This document shows, one piece after another, positions 53,722 to 63,382 of a DNA stretch of 64,000 bases. This stretch comes from Auraticoccus monumenti. Lineage in GTDB: Bacteria; Actinomycetota; Actinomycetes; Propionibacteriales; Propionibacteriaceae. Below the pieces are notes generated by a model, which saw only the letters and a list, made by a program, of their open reading frames with translations, did no database searches and was not told the origin of the DNA. The translations under genes were made by a program, and so were the position numbers. The stretch is from assembly GCF_900101785.1 (NCBI RefSeq), contig NZ_LT629688.1, positions 2,480,001-2,544,000 on the forward strand, written 5' to 3'. Position 1 is the stretch's first letter. Each line of letters starts with the position of its first letter.

Positions 53722-54981
53722 GTGCGTGATCTAGGAGCCTTCGAACGGGCCTACGAGATGTGGTCGCGTGAGCGGCCGATGCACTTCTGCCTCGTGGCCG
53801 AGCTGTCCGGGGGCGTCACGACGTCCGGGCTCGAGGCGGCGCTGCGGGTCGTTCAGCACCGGCACCCCCTGCTCTCGGCGCGGGTGGTCGACGACCCGGG
53901 CGGGACGGGAGCGGCGCCGGCGTACTTCGCGCCGAGCGACCTGCTCATCAGCACCCGCATCGAGACCGGCGCCGACTGGGAGCAGGTGGTGGGCCTGGAG
54001 CTCGCCACGCCGTTCGAGGTCGGCGCGGGCCCGCTGGCACGCACGGTGCTCATCCCCGCCCCGTCGAGCGGGGACCAGCTGGCCCCCGACGGCGCTGGCC
54101 AGCGCGGGCCCCGGGGATCGGACCACCTCGTGCTGACGCTGTCGCACACCATCGCCGACGGGTTCTCCGCGCGGCTGGTGCTGGAGGAGGTGGTGGCGGT
54201 GCTGAACGGCCAGGTGCTCGAGCCGCGTCCGGTCCCCGCCGCCCAGGAGTCGCTGCTGGACCAGCTCGAGCCGCCGAGCGCGGCCCCGACCGCCGGCGGC
54301 AGCGACGCCGTCGACCCACGGCTCGCGCTCCCATCACCCCTGCACCACGTCGACCGCACCCCACCGGGGGTGACGTCGCTGGCCTGGGACCGAACGGAGA
54401 GCGAGGAGCTGTACCGGCGGTGCCGGGAGCACGGCGTCTCGGTCAACGGTGCCCTGGTCGCAGCCGCGCTGGCGGTCGTCGACGGTGCCGGGGACGCCGA
54501 TCACCTGCGGGTCAACATCCCCTACAGCCTGCGGGACCTGGTCCCGGCCGATGAGGACGTGGCCCTGTACATCGGCGGCCTGCGTCCGGTGCTGACGCGG
54601 GCGGACCTCTCCGGCGGCCCCTGGTCGGTGGCCAGCAGGATCACCGAGGCGTCGGTGACGGCCAAGAGCCCCGGCGGCGCACTGGCGGTCTCGGCAGGCA
54701 TCCGGGCGATCATGGGGCTGGACGACGCAGCGGCGACCGAGCAGCTCAACATCGCCCAGGGCCTGGACCTGATGGTGAGCAACCTCGGACGGGTCGTCAA
54801 GGGGGTCGCCCCGGGTCGGGTGGCCATCGGCGCCCTCTGGGGTCCGGCGGTGCTGTCGCACTTCGAGGGCGAGCAGATGGTCGGCGTCCTCACCTACGGG
54901 GAGACGCTCCGCACGGTGCACGTCAGCCACACCCCGACCCCGGAGCTGCTGGAGCGGGTCAGGACCGTGCTGGTGGGTTGA
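53722..54981 (+). CDS. HXXXD-type acyltransferase (condensation-domain/PapA-like)
   Basis: 419 residues. GAFERAYEMWSRERPMHFCLVAEL, HRHPLLSARV, and the active-site motif SHTIADGFSARLVLEEV (His...Asp), then VNGALVAAALAVV, RVNIPYSLRDLV and the closing LMVSNLGRV. Two-lobed CoA-dependent acyltransferase fold, as in PapA5-like proteins and standalone condensation domains. No NRPS or PKS gene is near. GTG start, GGAGG nine bases upstream. Confidence 0.75.
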   Translation: MRDLGAFERAYEMWSRERPMHFCLVAELSGGVTTSGLEAALRVVQHRHPLLSARVVDDPGGTGAAPAYFAPSDLLISTRIETGADWEQVVGLELATPFEVGAGPLARTVLIPAPSSGDQLAPDGAGQRGPRGSDHLVLTLSHTIADGFSARLVLEEVVAVLNGQVLEPRPVPAAQESLLDQLEPPSAAPTAGGSDAVDPRLALPSPLHHVDRTPPGVTSLAWDRTESEELYRRCREHGVSVNGALVAAALAVVDGAGDADHLRVNIPYSLRDLVPADEDVALYIGGLRPVLTRADLSGGPWSVASRITEASVTAKSPGGALAVSAGIRAIMGLDDAAATEQLNIAQGLDLMVSNLGRVVKGVAPGRVAIGALWGPAVLSHFEGEQMVGVLTYGETLRTVHVSHTPTPELLERVRTVLVG

Positions 54982-55529
54982 CCGCGGGGCCCACCGCACG
55001 ACCGCCGTACTCCAGGCGCCTGCACCAGCGCGCACCGGGGGCGGGCGTGCGGCGGGTCCCCGGTGCCGCGATGCGGAACTGGCCGCCTGCCTGACACCGC
55101 CGCCCCAGTTGTGCGACCTGACGTGGGCGCGGGTCACACCTCGCGAGCGGGTTCTCCGACCAGGGTGTGTCGACGACCTTCGACACGTCGACGAGTGCTG
55201 GGCACCTTGGAGCCGGGTCGGTGACGACGGTTCTCCAGCAGCACACTGCACCGAGCAGGGCCTTCGTACCCCCTCATGGAGGGCCCCCCAGGCCGCCCTC
55301 CCCACGGCGCCGGCCACCGAACCGGGTCCTGCCCTGGCGCACCAGCCGTGTCGGGGCCGCAGACGACCGAGGATCCGACGGCCTCGCACGCGCCCTCCGC
55401 GCGCGGAACGGCTCCCTCGTCAAACCTCGATGATCCGCGTGTGACAGCTCCCGGTCCGGGTAGGCGCTCGGTGACGGCGAACCCGAGGAGCCCTGTGCTT
55501 CTCACGCCAACCACAGGGGAGGAACGATC
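54982..55529. other. 548-base stretch without a recognised gene
   Basis: Frames here are short and unlike proteins I know. A GTCGACGACCTTCGACACGTCGACGAG stretch around 55170-55196 is a local imperfect inverted repeat (GTCGACGA/TCGACGAG). The promoter of the copper-protein gene must lie in the last part, but I cannot place it. Confidence 0.4.
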
Positions 55530-55937
55530 ATGAGCCTGGCCGGACAGATGCTCGACAGCTACCCGAAGGACCTGGGAGGGGTGGATCGCGACAAGCTGCT
55601 GGCCTGCATCGAGGCCTGCTTCGAGTGCGCGCAGGCCTGCACCGCGTGCGCGGACGCCTGCCTCGGCGAGGACTCCGTGGCCGACCTGACCACGTGCATC
55701 CGCTCGGACCTGGACTGCGCCGACGTCTGTGACACCACCGGCCGGGTGCTGTCGCGGCGCACCGGTCACGACGCGGACACCACCCGGGCGGTCCTGGAGG
55801 CGTGCGCCCGGCTCTGCCGAGCCTGCGGGGACGAGTGCGAGCAGCACGCCAGGATGCACGAGCACTGCCGGGTCTGCGCGGAGGCGTGCCGGCGTTGCGA
55901 GCAGGCCTGCCAGGACCTGATCAGCAGCCTGGGGTGA
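55530..55937 (+). CDS. Cys-rich four-helix bundle copper-binding protein (Csp-like)
   Basis: 135 residues with 18 Cys, mostly in CxxxC and CxxC spacing on predicted helices (LACIEACFECAQACTACADAC, and RVCAEACRRCEQAC near the end). This is the DUF326/Csp pattern: the helices line a tube that stores many Cu(I) ions. No signal peptide, so the cytosolic (Csp3-like) type. ATG with GGAGGAA eight bases upstream. Neighbour of a DUF305 membrane protein. Confidence 0.9.
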   Translation: MSLAGQMLDSYPKDLGGVDRDKLLACIEACFECAQACTACADACLGEDSVADLTTCIRSDLDCADVCDTTGRVLSRRTGHDADTTRAVLEACARLCRACGDECEQHARMHEHCRVCAEACRRCEQACQDLISSLG

Positions 55938-56110
55938 CGTCTCCGCCGCGGGGGCAGCCGGCAGCGGCGGTCCGTTCAGGCCCGTCAACTGCTTCGTGAA
56001 CGCGTCCCTAAGGGCGCCGCGGCGGAGGCAGCGCCCGTGGTGGGCGAGCGGCGACGGCCCCACCGGGACGTCCCCGGCCATCTGACCAGACGAGGAGAGG
56101 GAGACCAGCG

Positions 56111-56710
56111 ATGTCATCCACGCACGGCGACGAGGACGGGCACGAGGAGCCGGGGGCTGGGCACGGCCGGACGGAGGGTGCGATGTACCTGCGGTTCGGC
56201 GCGATGATCCTCACCGCGATGGTGGTCATGTACGGGGCCATGTTCGCCGGCACGTGGCAGTGGGAGCACGTGCGGTGGAGCGAGAGCCGGCTCTTCATGG
56301 CGCTCACCATGGGCGGGACCATGGGCTTGGTCATGCTCGGCTGGATGCTCAACATGTACAAGAACCTGAAGGCCAACATCGCGATCGTCGTGACGAGCGT
56401 GCTGCTGCTGAGCCTCGGGGTGTTCCTCGACCGCAGCCAGGTGACGGTGCAGGACGTCAGCTGGATGAGGGCGATGATCCCCCACCACTCCCTGGCCATC
56501 ACCCGCTCCGAGCGTGCGGGGATCCAGGACGTCCGGGTGTGCCAGCTGGCGCTGGAGATCAGCGAGGCGCAGCGACGGGAGATCGATGAGATGAACTGGC
56601 TGATCGAGGACATCCGCCGTAACGGGGAGGCGGTGACCGTCGCCCAGGCCGAGAGCCGCCCAGTGCCCGAGTTCGAGGCGGCCGCCCTCCGCGACTGCCC
56701 GACCCGCTGA
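56111..56710 (+). CDS. DUF305 domain membrane protein
   Basis: 199 residues. His/acid-rich start, three membrane helices (about 25-48, 57-78 and 88-108), then a soluble DUF305-type helical segment with MRAMIPHHSLAITRSERA and EISEAQRREIDEMNWLIEDI. DUF305 proteins often carry His/Met motifs and lie beside copper genes. ATG, GAGGAGAGGGAG upstream. Likely a metal-stress companion of the Csp-like protein. Confidence 0.82.
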   Translation: MSSTHGDEDGHEEPGAGHGRTEGAMYLRFGAMILTAMVVMYGAMFAGTWQWEHVRWSESRLFMALTMGGTMGLVMLGWMLNMYKNLKANIAIVVTSVLLLSLGVFLDRSQVTVQDVSWMRAMIPHHSLAITRSERAGIQDVRVCQLALEISEAQRREIDEMNWLIEDIRRNGEAVTVAQAESRPVPEFEAAALRDCPTR

Positions 56711-56971
56711 CAGCACCGTGCGACATCCGGTGTCACGGCAGGAGACTGTGTGTGAGCCCGGGCGGCCAGGACGGGAGGAGTCCGCTCCGCCTGTCGGCCG
56801 GCCTCGGCCCCAGGACATCGAGCAGCCCGCAGGGATGTCCGGGACGCCGCTGAGGTCCGGGCCGAGGACGTCGGGCGCCGAGGCAAGCCTCGCCACCACC
56901 CGCAGGAACTGCTGGTTCTCTTCGGAGTGGACGAGGCGGCGTGGGGGTGGGCGTGAGCGTGGCACGTCGAT

Positions 56972-57181
56972 CTAGGCGGGGTCCCAGAAGGTGATGAGCC
57001 ACCAGGCGGCGTAACCGAGGCAGAAGAGGGTGCCGGCGACGGCGACGAGGCCGAGGACGACGGCGATCGCGGCGGTCACGGGATCCTTGTTCGAGAGCCC
57101 ACGGGCACCCGGGTCGGCCGTGCGTTGCTGGTCAGGGGACGACGTCCCTGCGGGTCCATCCATCTCACTACGGTGCCACAT
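56972..57181 (-). CDS. Small single-helix membrane protein
   Basis: 69 residues (63 from the second ATG at 57163). Polar, Pro/Ser-rich start, then DPVTAAIAVVLGLVAVAGTLFCLGYAAWWLITFWDPA, one long or two short membrane helices at the C-terminus. No family recognised. No clear ribosome site; could be leaderless. The 261 bases before it on the plus side (56711-56971) hold nothing I recognise. Confidence 0.55.
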   Translation of the reverse strand: MWHRSEMDGPAGTSSPDQQRTADPGARGLSNKDPVTAAIAVVLGLVAVAGTLFCLGYAAWWLITFWDPA

Positions 57182-57437
57182 CGGATGTGGCTGCTGAAGA
57201 TCTGGTGGTCACTTCTGGTGAGGGAGTCCAGGCCGCGTCAGCGGCTGCGCAGAGGGTCTCGAACTCGATGGGGGCGGAACGGGCCACCTCGGTCGGAGTG
57301 GGGCGTGCAGCCTGACACCGCGATGCTGCCACCGTGCCGACTCACGGCGCGTCCACGGCGATGGGTGTCCTCGTCCGGGCATCGATCGAGTAGCCGACGA
57401 TGCGCGCGGAGAACACGTCCTCAACCCCCCGGGCCGG

Positions 57438-58202
57438 TCAGTCCGCCAGCTCCACCACCAGGGCGCGGTGGTCCGAGAGCGGCAGCCGAGGGGCAGAGGA
57501 GCGCACCACCCGCCCGAGGTCCCCGCGGAGCAGGATGTGGTCCAGCTGGCGGGTGGGCTCCTCGAGCGGGAACGTCGCGTGGCTGGCCAGCGGCCTCCAG
57601 CCGGTCAGGCGCTGGGGAACGGGGGCGTCCAGGTTGAGGTCGCCCATCACCAGCACCGGCTCGGGGAGCGTGGCCAGGTCGCGGCGCAGCCGGGACAGCT
57701 GGTGGCGTCCCCACCCGGGCACGAAGGACAGGTGGGTGCAGGCCACCACCAGCGGCCCACGGGGGGTCTCGAGCTCACCGACCACCACCGCCCGCGGCTC
57801 CTCCTTGACCAGCACCACCTTCCCGGGTTCGCGCAGGTACACCGGCACGGTGGGGCGGATCCGGGGCAGCCGCTGCACCTGCCAGCTCCGCACCGGGTAG
57901 CGGGAGAGCAGGGCCACGCCGTAGGAGGCGTGGCCGGGGACGTCCTCCTCGGTGGCGGCCATCCAGGTGGCACCCGGGGTCCCGGTGAGCGCGGCGGCGA
58001 AGCGGTGGCTGACCGCTCCCATCGCCTCGGCGGCCACCGCGGTCAGGTCGGCCCGGTGTGATCGGGGCTGGTCGCGGTCCACCTCCTGCAGCGCGAGGAC
58101 GTCGGGATCGAGGGTCCGGACGGCCTCGCGGAGCCGGTCCAGGACCACCAGGTCGTCAGCGGGGGTGCGACCGTGCAGGATGTTAAACGTGGCCAGACGC
58201 AT
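57438..58202 (-). CDS. Endonuclease/exonuclease/phosphatase family hydrolase
   Basis: 254 residues from ATG 58202. EEP fold markers: RLATFNILHGR, DVLALQEVDRDQ, ACTHLSFVPGWGRHQLSRL, VMGDLNLDAPV and LDHILLRGDL ... LPLSDHRALVVELA. A metal-dependent phosphodiesterase/phosphatase of unknown target. Cytosolic. Confidence 0.88.
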   Translation of the reverse strand: MRLATFNILHGRTPADDLVVLDRLREAVRTLDPDVLALQEVDRDQPRSHRADLTAVAAEAMGAVSHRFAAALTGTPGATWMAATEEDVPGHASYGVALLSRYPVRSWQVQRLPRIRPTVPVYLREPGKVVLVKEEPRAVVVGELETPRGPLVVACTHLSFVPGWGRHQLSRLRRDLATLPEPVLVMGDLNLDAPVPQRLTGWRPLASHATFPLEEPTRQLDHILLRGDLGRVVRSSAPRLPLSDHRALVVELAD

Positions 58203-58220
58203 GACCCGACGGTATCCGCG

Positions 58221-58802
58221 GTGAGCACCGACCCGATCGGCACCGACCCGGGCTCGGACGAACCGCCGCTGCAACGCGCCCTCAAGCACGCCGCCTCCGC
58301 GCTCAAGGCCGAGGGCGTCCCCTTCGCCCTGGCCGGCGGTTACGCGTTGTGGGTGCACGGAGCGCCCGAGCCCGAGCACGACGTGGACTTCGCGGTCCCC
58401 GAGGACGACGTCGAGGTCGCCGCCGCCTGCCTGACCGCGGCCGGCTTCGAGGTGGTCCGCCCGCCGGAGGACTGGCTGTTCAAGGCCTACCTCGACGGCG
58501 CCCTCGTCGACGTGCTGCACCGCCTGCGCGGGGTGCGGGTCGAGCGGGAGACGCTGCGGACCGCGGCCGAGCACGAGGTGATCGGCCTGCGGCTGCCGGT
58601 CATGCCCCCGACCGACGTGATGGCGGCCAAGCTCGACTCGCTGTCGGAGCACCACTGCGACTTCGCACCGCTCCTCGCGGTGGCGCGAGCCGTCCGCGAG
58701 CAGCTGGACTGGGCGCGGCTGCAGGGGGAGGCCGAGGACCAGCCGTTCGCCGACGCCTTCCTGCGTCTGACCGGACGGCTGGGCATCAGCCCCGCCCGCT
58801 GA
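58221..58802 (+). CDS. Nucleotidyltransferase-fold protein
   Basis: 193 residues from GTG 58221. FALAGGYALWVHGAPEPEHDVDFAV is the GG/G-S...DxD signature (GGYAL, HDVDF) of MNT/AbiEii-like nucleotidyltransferases; VMPPTDVMAAKLDSLSEHHCDFAPLLAVARAVRE follows. Might be half of a toxin-antitoxin or a housekeeping transferase; no partner visible. Divergent from the EEP hydrolase with 18 bases between starts. Confidence 0.75.
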   Translation: MSTDPIGTDPGSDEPPLQRALKHAASALKAEGVPFALAGGYALWVHGAPEPEHDVDFAVPEDDVEVAAACLTAAGFEVVRPPEDWLFKAYLDGALVDVLHRLRGVRVERETLRTAAEHEVIGLRLPVMPPTDVMAAKLDSLSEHHCDFAPLLAVARAVREQLDWARLQGEAEDQPFADAFLRLTGRLGISPAR

Positions 58803-58805
58803 CCC

Positions 58806-59444
58806 TCAGTTGCAGGTGACCCCGGTGGCGTGGATGGGGCAGTAGCCGTTGGGGTTCTTGCGCAGGTACTGCTGGTGGTAGGCCTCGGCCAGGTAGAACG
58901 GGCCGGCCGGGGCGATCTCGGTGGTGATCTCCCCGAAGCCCTTCTCGGTGAAGGCGGCCTGGAACTGGTCGCGGACGGCCAGGGCGGTGGCGGCCTGGGT
59001 CTCGTCGGCGGTGTAGATCGCCGAGCGGTACTGGGTGCCGAAGTCGTTGCCCTGGCGCATGCCCTGGGTCGGGTCGTGGTTCTCGAAGAAGACCCGGAGC
59101 AGCTCGGCGTAGGAGATCACGGCCGGGTCGTATGCCACCCGGACCGCCTCGACGTGCCCGGTGCGTCCGGAGCACGCCTCCTCGTAGGTGGGGTTCGGGG
59201 TGTAGCCGCCCTGGTAGCCCACCGCGGTGGAGGTGACGCCATCCAGCTGCCAGTAGAGCTTCTCGGCCCCCCAGAAGCAGCCCAGACCCAGGTAGGCGAC
59301 CTCGGAGCCGGCGGGTACCGGGTCCAGCGGCGTGCCGAGGACCTCGTGCACCAGCGTCTCGGAGAGGACCGGGGTGTCACGGCCGGGAAGGGCGCGGTCG
59401 GGGTCGACCAGGGTCTGCTTGGCGGCGAAGAGGCGTTCGAACAC
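58806..59444 (-). CDS. msrA: Peptide methionine sulfoxide reductase A
   Basis: Repairs oxidised methionine (S-form). 212 residues; catalytic Cys56 in [33 protein letters not shown]-like [12 protein letters not shown] and [13 protein letters not shown] are standard. ATG start. It converges on the nucleotidyltransferase gene with three bases between stops. Confidence 0.95.
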   Translation of the reverse strand: MFERLFAAKQTLVDPDRALPGRDTPVLSETLVHEVLGTPLDPVPAGSEVAYLGLGCFWGAEKLYWQLDGVTSTAVGYQGGYTPNPTYEEACSGRTGHVEAVRVAYDPAVISYAELLRVFFENHDPTQGMRQGNDFGTQYRSAIYTADETQAATALAVRDQFQAAFTEKGFGEITTEIAPAGPFYLAEAYHQQYLRKNPNGYCPIHATGVTCN

Positions 59445-59479
59445 GGGTTCTCCCTCGGGGTCGTGAGGTTGTCAGCAGG

Positions 59480-60187
59480 TCAACGCGCGGGAGGGGCGGA
59501 GGATTCCCCGGGCGGCAGCCGCCAGTCGATCGGCTCGGCCCCCTGCTCGACCAGCAGCGCGTTGATCCGGCTGAACGGCCTGGAGCCGAAGAAGCCGCGG
59601 CTGGCCGACAGCGGCGAGGGGTGCGTGCTGGCCACCACCGGGACCTCGCCCAGCTGCGGCTGCAGCGTCTGCGCGTCCCGCCCCCAGAGCAGGGCCACCA
59701 GCGGTCCGCCACGGCGGACCAGGGCCTCGATGGCCACCCCGGTCACCTTCTCCCAGCCCTTGCCGCGGTGCGAGGCGGGTTCCCCCGGACGCACGGTGAG
59801 CACCCGGTTGAGCAGCAGCACCCCCTGTTCGAACCAGTGCGTCAGGTCGCCGTGCGCGGCCGGTGGCACCCCGAGGTCGGACTGCAGCTCGGTGTAGATG
59901 TTGGCCAGGCTGCGGGGCACCGGACGGACGTCCGGGGCCACCGAGAACGACAGCCCGACCGGGTGACCGGGGGTGGGGTAGGGGTCCTGGCCGACCACCA
60001 GCACCCGGACGTCGGCCAGCGGCAGCCGGAAGGCGCGCAGCACGTCCTCCCCGGCCGGCAGGTAGGGCCGTCCGGCGGCCAGCTCGGCGCGGAGGAACTC
60101 GCCCATGGCGGCGACGTCGGTCTCCACCGGGGCGAGGGCCTCGGCCCAGTCAGGGGCGATCAGGTCGTGCAGCGGGCGCGGGCTCAT
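59480..60187 (-). CDS. ung: Uracil-DNA glycosylase
   Basis: Removes uracil from DNA. 235 residues from ATG 60187 (60196 also possible). Catalytic water-activating loop [38 protein letters not shown] and the DNA-intercalating [18 protein letters not shown]. Family 1 UNG. Divergent from the AI-2E family transporter gene. Confidence 0.95.
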   Translation of the reverse strand: MSPRPLHDLIAPDWAEALAPVETDVAAMGEFLRAELAAGRPYLPAGEDVLRAFRLPLADVRVLVVGQDPYPTPGHPVGLSFSVAPDVRPVPRSLANIYTELQSDLGVPPAAHGDLTHWFEQGVLLLNRVLTVRPGEPASHRGKGWEKVTGVAIEALVRRGGPLVALLWGRDAQTLQPQLGEVPVVASTHPSPLSASRGFFGSRPFSRINALLVEQGAEPIDWRLPPGESSAPPAR

Positions 60188-60242
60188 CACCGGCATCGTG
60201 CCATGTCGGCCCGCAGTGGGTCCGACCTGGGAGGATCGGGGC

Positions 60243-61508
60243 ATGGTCAGCAACCGTCACCACCGCGCCGCGGTCAAGAGCGCCCTCAAGAAGGTCGCGC
60301 TCGAGCAGGAGGCGCTGCGGGCGGCCGCCGCCGACCCGGCCGTGCTGGAGGCCCGGGCCGCCACGCCGCGGGAGGAGCGCACCGGCGACTTCGAGCGCGC
60401 CGTCCCCTTCGGGGTTCGGGTCGCCGCGGGCTGGTCCTGGCGGCTGGCCGTGATCGCCGCCGGCGTCTACGGCATCGGCTGGGTGCTGATGTACTTCTCC
60501 GAGGTCACGGTGCCGATCGCGGTGGCGCTGCTGCTGGCGGCACTGCTCCAGCCGCTGATCGAGCGTCTCACCGCCGCCGGCTGCCCCAAGGGGCTGGCGG
60601 TGGCCATCGGCGTCGTCGGCGGTTTCCTGGTCGTGGTGGGCGTGCTGACGCTGATCGTGCAGCAGATCGTCCAGTCCTCCGGCGAGCTGGGACGGCAGGC
60701 GGTGGCGGGGGCCGAGGAGATCCTGCAGTCCACCCAGAACTGGCTGGAGAACGGCCCGGTGCCGGTCGACACCGCGCAGCTGTCCAACCTGCAGGACCAG
60801 CTCGCCGGCTGGGCAGCGGGGTCGACCGGGGTGATCGCCGGGTGGGCCACGGCCGCGGGCGGGGCGATCGGGCACTTCTTCGCCGGTCTGGCCATCGCGC
60901 TGTTCACGCTCTTCTTCCTGCTCTACGACGGCAACCGGATCTGGAACGCGGTGCTCCGCCTCGTCCCCATCAAGGCGCGCGAACGGGCCGACGTCGCCGC
61001 CCGCACCGGCTGGCAGTCGCTGATCTCCTACGTCCGCGCCACCGTGCTGGTGGCCCTGGTGGACGCCGTCGGCGTGCTCCTCGTCGCGCTGTTCCTGGGG
61101 GTGCCGCTGGCCCCGGCGCTGGCCGCCCTGGTCTTCCTCGGTGCCTTCGTACCCATCGTCGGGGCCCTGGTCACCGGCTTCGTCGCGGTGGCGGTGGCGC
61201 TGGTCGCGCTGGGCTGGGTACCGGCCCTGATCATGCTGGTCGGGATCATCGCGGTGATGCAGCTCGAGGGCCACGTGCTGCAGCCCTTCCTGCTGGGCAA
61301 GGCCGTCTCGGTGCACCCGCTGGCGGTCATCCTGTCCATCGCCGTCGGCATCACCCTCGGTGGCGTGGTCGGCGGTCTGATCGCCATCCCGCTGCTGGCC
61401 TTCACCCAGAGCTTCGTGACCACGCTCAACCGCGGCGGTCAGTTCGGCCAGCTCCAGCTGCCCGAGCCGCCGGAGCCCGAGCCGGAGCCGGAGCCGAGCG
61501 CCGTCTGA
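60243..61508 (+). CDS. AI-2E family (PerM-like) transporter
   Basis: 421 residues from ATG 60243. Basic/alanine-rich N-terminal ~70 residues, then about eight helices, [28 protein letters not shown], the central amphipathic region, [18 protein letters not shown] and PLALAVILS-like [28 protein letters not shown]. The C-terminus is a Pro/Glu repeat (PEPEPEPEP). Such proteins export peptides, signals or act as Na+/H+ antiporters; specific role unknown. Confidence 0.88.
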   Translation: MVSNRHHRAAVKSALKKVALEQEALRAAAADPAVLEARAATPREERTGDFERAVPFGVRVAAGWSWRLAVIAAGVYGIGWVLMYFSEVTVPIAVALLLAALLQPLIERLTAAGCPKGLAVAIGVVGGFLVVVGVLTLIVQQIVQSSGELGRQAVAGAEEILQSTQNWLENGPVPVDTAQLSNLQDQLAGWAAGSTGVIAGWATAAGGAIGHFFAGLAIALFTLFFLLYDGNRIWNAVLRLVPIKARERADVAARTGWQSLISYVRATVLVALVDAVGVLLVALFLGVPLAPALAALVFLGAFVPIVGALVTGFVAVAVALVALGWVPALIMLVGIIAVMQLEGHVLQPFLLGKAVSVHPLAVILSIAVGITLGGVVGGLIAIPLLAFTQSFVTTLNRGGQFGQLQLPEPPEPEPEPEPSAV

Positions 61509-61588
61509 GTCAGGCCCTCCCCCCAGCCGACCCTGACAAGTGGCAAGAGGGCTTCCCATTCTGGTAGGTCGGGTTCACAATCGAGTTT

Positions 61589-62536
61589 ATGACCTCTCCT
61601 GACCTGAGTCCCATCCTCGAGGAGCTGGCCGCCGGACGGATCACCCCGGCCGAGGCCTCCCGCCGCATCGACGCCCTCAACGCCGCGCCCGCCGCCGGCA
61701 CGACGGCGCCCGCCAGCCCCGAGCCCACCGACGACACCGTGCACGGGCGTCCCCAGCACGCCACCCACCGCTCCGAGCGCATCTGGCCGCTGGTCGAGGA
61801 CGACGTCCCCGCGGACGAGCCCTCCGACCCCGAGCCGAGCGACCCCGAGCCCGCCGACGACGGCACCGGCCCGACCCGCGGCAGCGTCAACGGCATCGAG
61901 CGGGTGTCCCTGCGGGTGGTCGGGCGCCGGGTGCGCATCATCGGCGACCGCAAGATCTCCACCGCCTCGGTCGAGGGGCCCAACGTGGTGACCCGCCGCG
62001 GCACCGTCCTGGAGATCACCAGCGAGGGCGAGGTCGGCCCCTCCTTCGACGGCTTCTCCGTGCTCCGCCCGCCCCGCAGCCTGGACGACGTCCGCGCCCT
62101 GGGGCTGGGCAAGGAGCTGGTGGTCCGGGTCAACCCGATCCTTACCGTCGACGCCTCGGTCACCGCGGGCAGCCTCAGCACCGAGAAGGTGCCCTACCTC
62201 GGCGACGTCCGCGTCACCGCCGGCGGGGCCAAGCTGCTCGACGTCGCCGCGGTCGAGGACGCGCTGGTCCAGGCCGGTCAGGCCACCGTCCGGGGCACGC
62301 TGCGGAACGGGCGCTCCCGGATCCGGGTCGAGTCCGGTTCGCTGAACATCCAGCTCGACGACCGCTCCAGCGTCACCATCCACTCCGACGCCCAGCTGGG
62401 CAAGGTGAGCTGGTCCGGCCAGCACTCCGGGGCCGGGGACGAGGTCGTGATGGGGGAGGGCAACGCCCGCCTCGACGTCGGCGTCGTGATGGGGCACGCG
62501 CAGGTCCGGGTCGGCACGGCCAAGGCCGACGCGTGA
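61589..62536 (+). CDS. DUF4097-like protein with SHOCT-like N-terminal motif
   Basis: 315 residues. The first ~25 (PILEELAAGRITPAEASRRIDAL) are a short helical motif also present at the C-terminus of the next gene product. After a Pro/Asp linker, residues ~110-310 are a repetitive beta region typical of DUF4097 adhesin-like (YvlB-type) proteins. No signal peptide. ATG 61589, no ribosome site, possibly leaderless. Coupled to the DUF2089 gene by a four-base overlap. Confidence 0.7.
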   Translation: MTSPDLSPILEELAAGRITPAEASRRIDALNAAPAAGTTAPASPEPTDDTVHGRPQHATHRSERIWPLVEDDVPADEPSDPEPSDPEPADDGTGPTRGSVNGIERVSLRVVGRRVRIIGDRKISTASVEGPNVVTRRGTVLEITSEGEVGPSFDGFSVLRPPRSLDDVRALGLGKELVVRVNPILTVDASVTAGSLSTEKVPYLGDVRVTAGGAKLLDVAAVEDALVQAGQATVRGTLRNGRSRIRVESGSLNIQLDDRSSVTIHSDAQLGKVSWSGQHSGAGDEVVMGEGNARLDVGVVMGHAQVRVGTAKADA

Positions 62537-62931
62537 GCGAGGAGGGACGCCACACCCACGCGACCGCCCACCGGGCACCGAGCACCTGCCCGGTCTGCGA
62601 CTCCAGCCTGCAGCTGACCCGGCTCGGCTGCCCGGGCTGCGGTACCGAGATCGCGGGGATCTTCGAGCAGTGCCGCTTCTGCGCCCTCAGCAGCGACGAC
62701 CTGGAGACCCTGACGGTGTTCCTGGCCTCGCGCGGCAACCTGCGCGAGGTGGAGAAGCACCTGGGCGTCTCCTACCCGACGGCCCGGCAGCGCTTCGGGC
62801 AGCTGCTGGACCGGCTCGGTCTGGGCACCGAGCAGACCGCGCCGGCGGTCGACCGCGACCAGGTCCTGGCCGACGTGGCCAGCGGTCAGATCACCCCCGC
62901 CGAGGCCCAGCGGCTGCTCGGCGGCGGCTGA
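62533..62931 (+). CDS. DUF2089 family zinc-ribbon/HTH protein
   Basis: 132 residues. Zinc ribbon CPVC...CPGC near residues 18-37, then FCALSSDDLETLTVFLASRGNLREVEKHLGVSYPTARQRFGQLLDRLGL, a helix-turn-helix-like part, and a C-terminal VLADVASGQITPAEAQRLLG motif homologous to the start of the preceding protein. Probably a DNA-binding regulator working with it. GTG start overlapping by four bases. Confidence 0.85.
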   Translation: MSEEGRHTHATAHRAPSTCPVCDSSLQLTRLGCPGCGTEIAGIFEQCRFCALSSDDLETLTVFLASRGNLREVEKHLGVSYPTARQRFGQLLDRLGLGTEQTAPAVDRDQVLADVASGQITPAEAQRLLGGG

Positions 62932-62972
62932 GCAGCCACGGACGCTCGACCCCGTCCGTCCGGCCACCGCGC

Positions 62973-63228
62973 CGACTGCGGGCGGGTCGTCGACGTGCGC
63001 TCGGAGGAGCGACGAGGTGAACGCCCTCGCGGCCCCGGTCAGTCCGGGCGAGGAGCGTCCGGTCCGACCGCCCCCGTCCCCGTCGTCGAGTGCGCTCGAG
63101 TCGTCGCCGCACGATGCCGCAGCCGACGAAGCGGCCGCACTCGTCGGCGTCGTCCGGCCGTTCCCGGCAGCGAGTGCGGGCGGATCGTCGCCGCGTACCC
63201 GGCCGGAGCGACGCCTTGACCGCACTCG
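62973..63228. repeat. Three diverged palindromic repeats in a 451-base gene-free gap
   Basis: Units at 62973-63029, 63087-63143 and 63171-63228 (57-58 bases) share CGAGTGCGGGCGGGTCGTCG-like left ends and CCGCACTCG-like right ends. In the third, CGAGTGCGG and CCGCACTCG are perfect 9-base arms enclosing an inner CGTCGC...GCGACG pair. Nothing else is recognisable in 62932-63332. Confidence 0.65.
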
Positions 63229-63332
63229 CCGTCCAGGGCAGGCCGACTCGCCGCCCGGGTCAGCACGGGGGAGGGCCGGGAGGAGCGGGGGCACGCGGGT
63301 GACGCGGAACGGGGGCGACCCCAGGACGACGA

Positions 63333-63364
63333 ACGCCGCCCGGGCCAGGAGGCCCGGGCGGCGT
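63333..63364 (-). terminator. Hairpin terminator after greA
   Basis: Perfect 14-bp stem ACGCCGCCCGGGCC / GGCCCGGGCGGCGT with a four-base loop, 18 bases past the greA stop on the minus strand; no U-tract. Confidence 0.82.
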
Positions 63365-63382
63365 CGTGGCGCCTGGATCCGG

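Noticed and set aside
55134-56117. 327-codon minus-strand frame in the gene-poor stretch
   Set aside because: Overlaps the clearly real Cys-rich gene on the other strand and has no recognisable motif.
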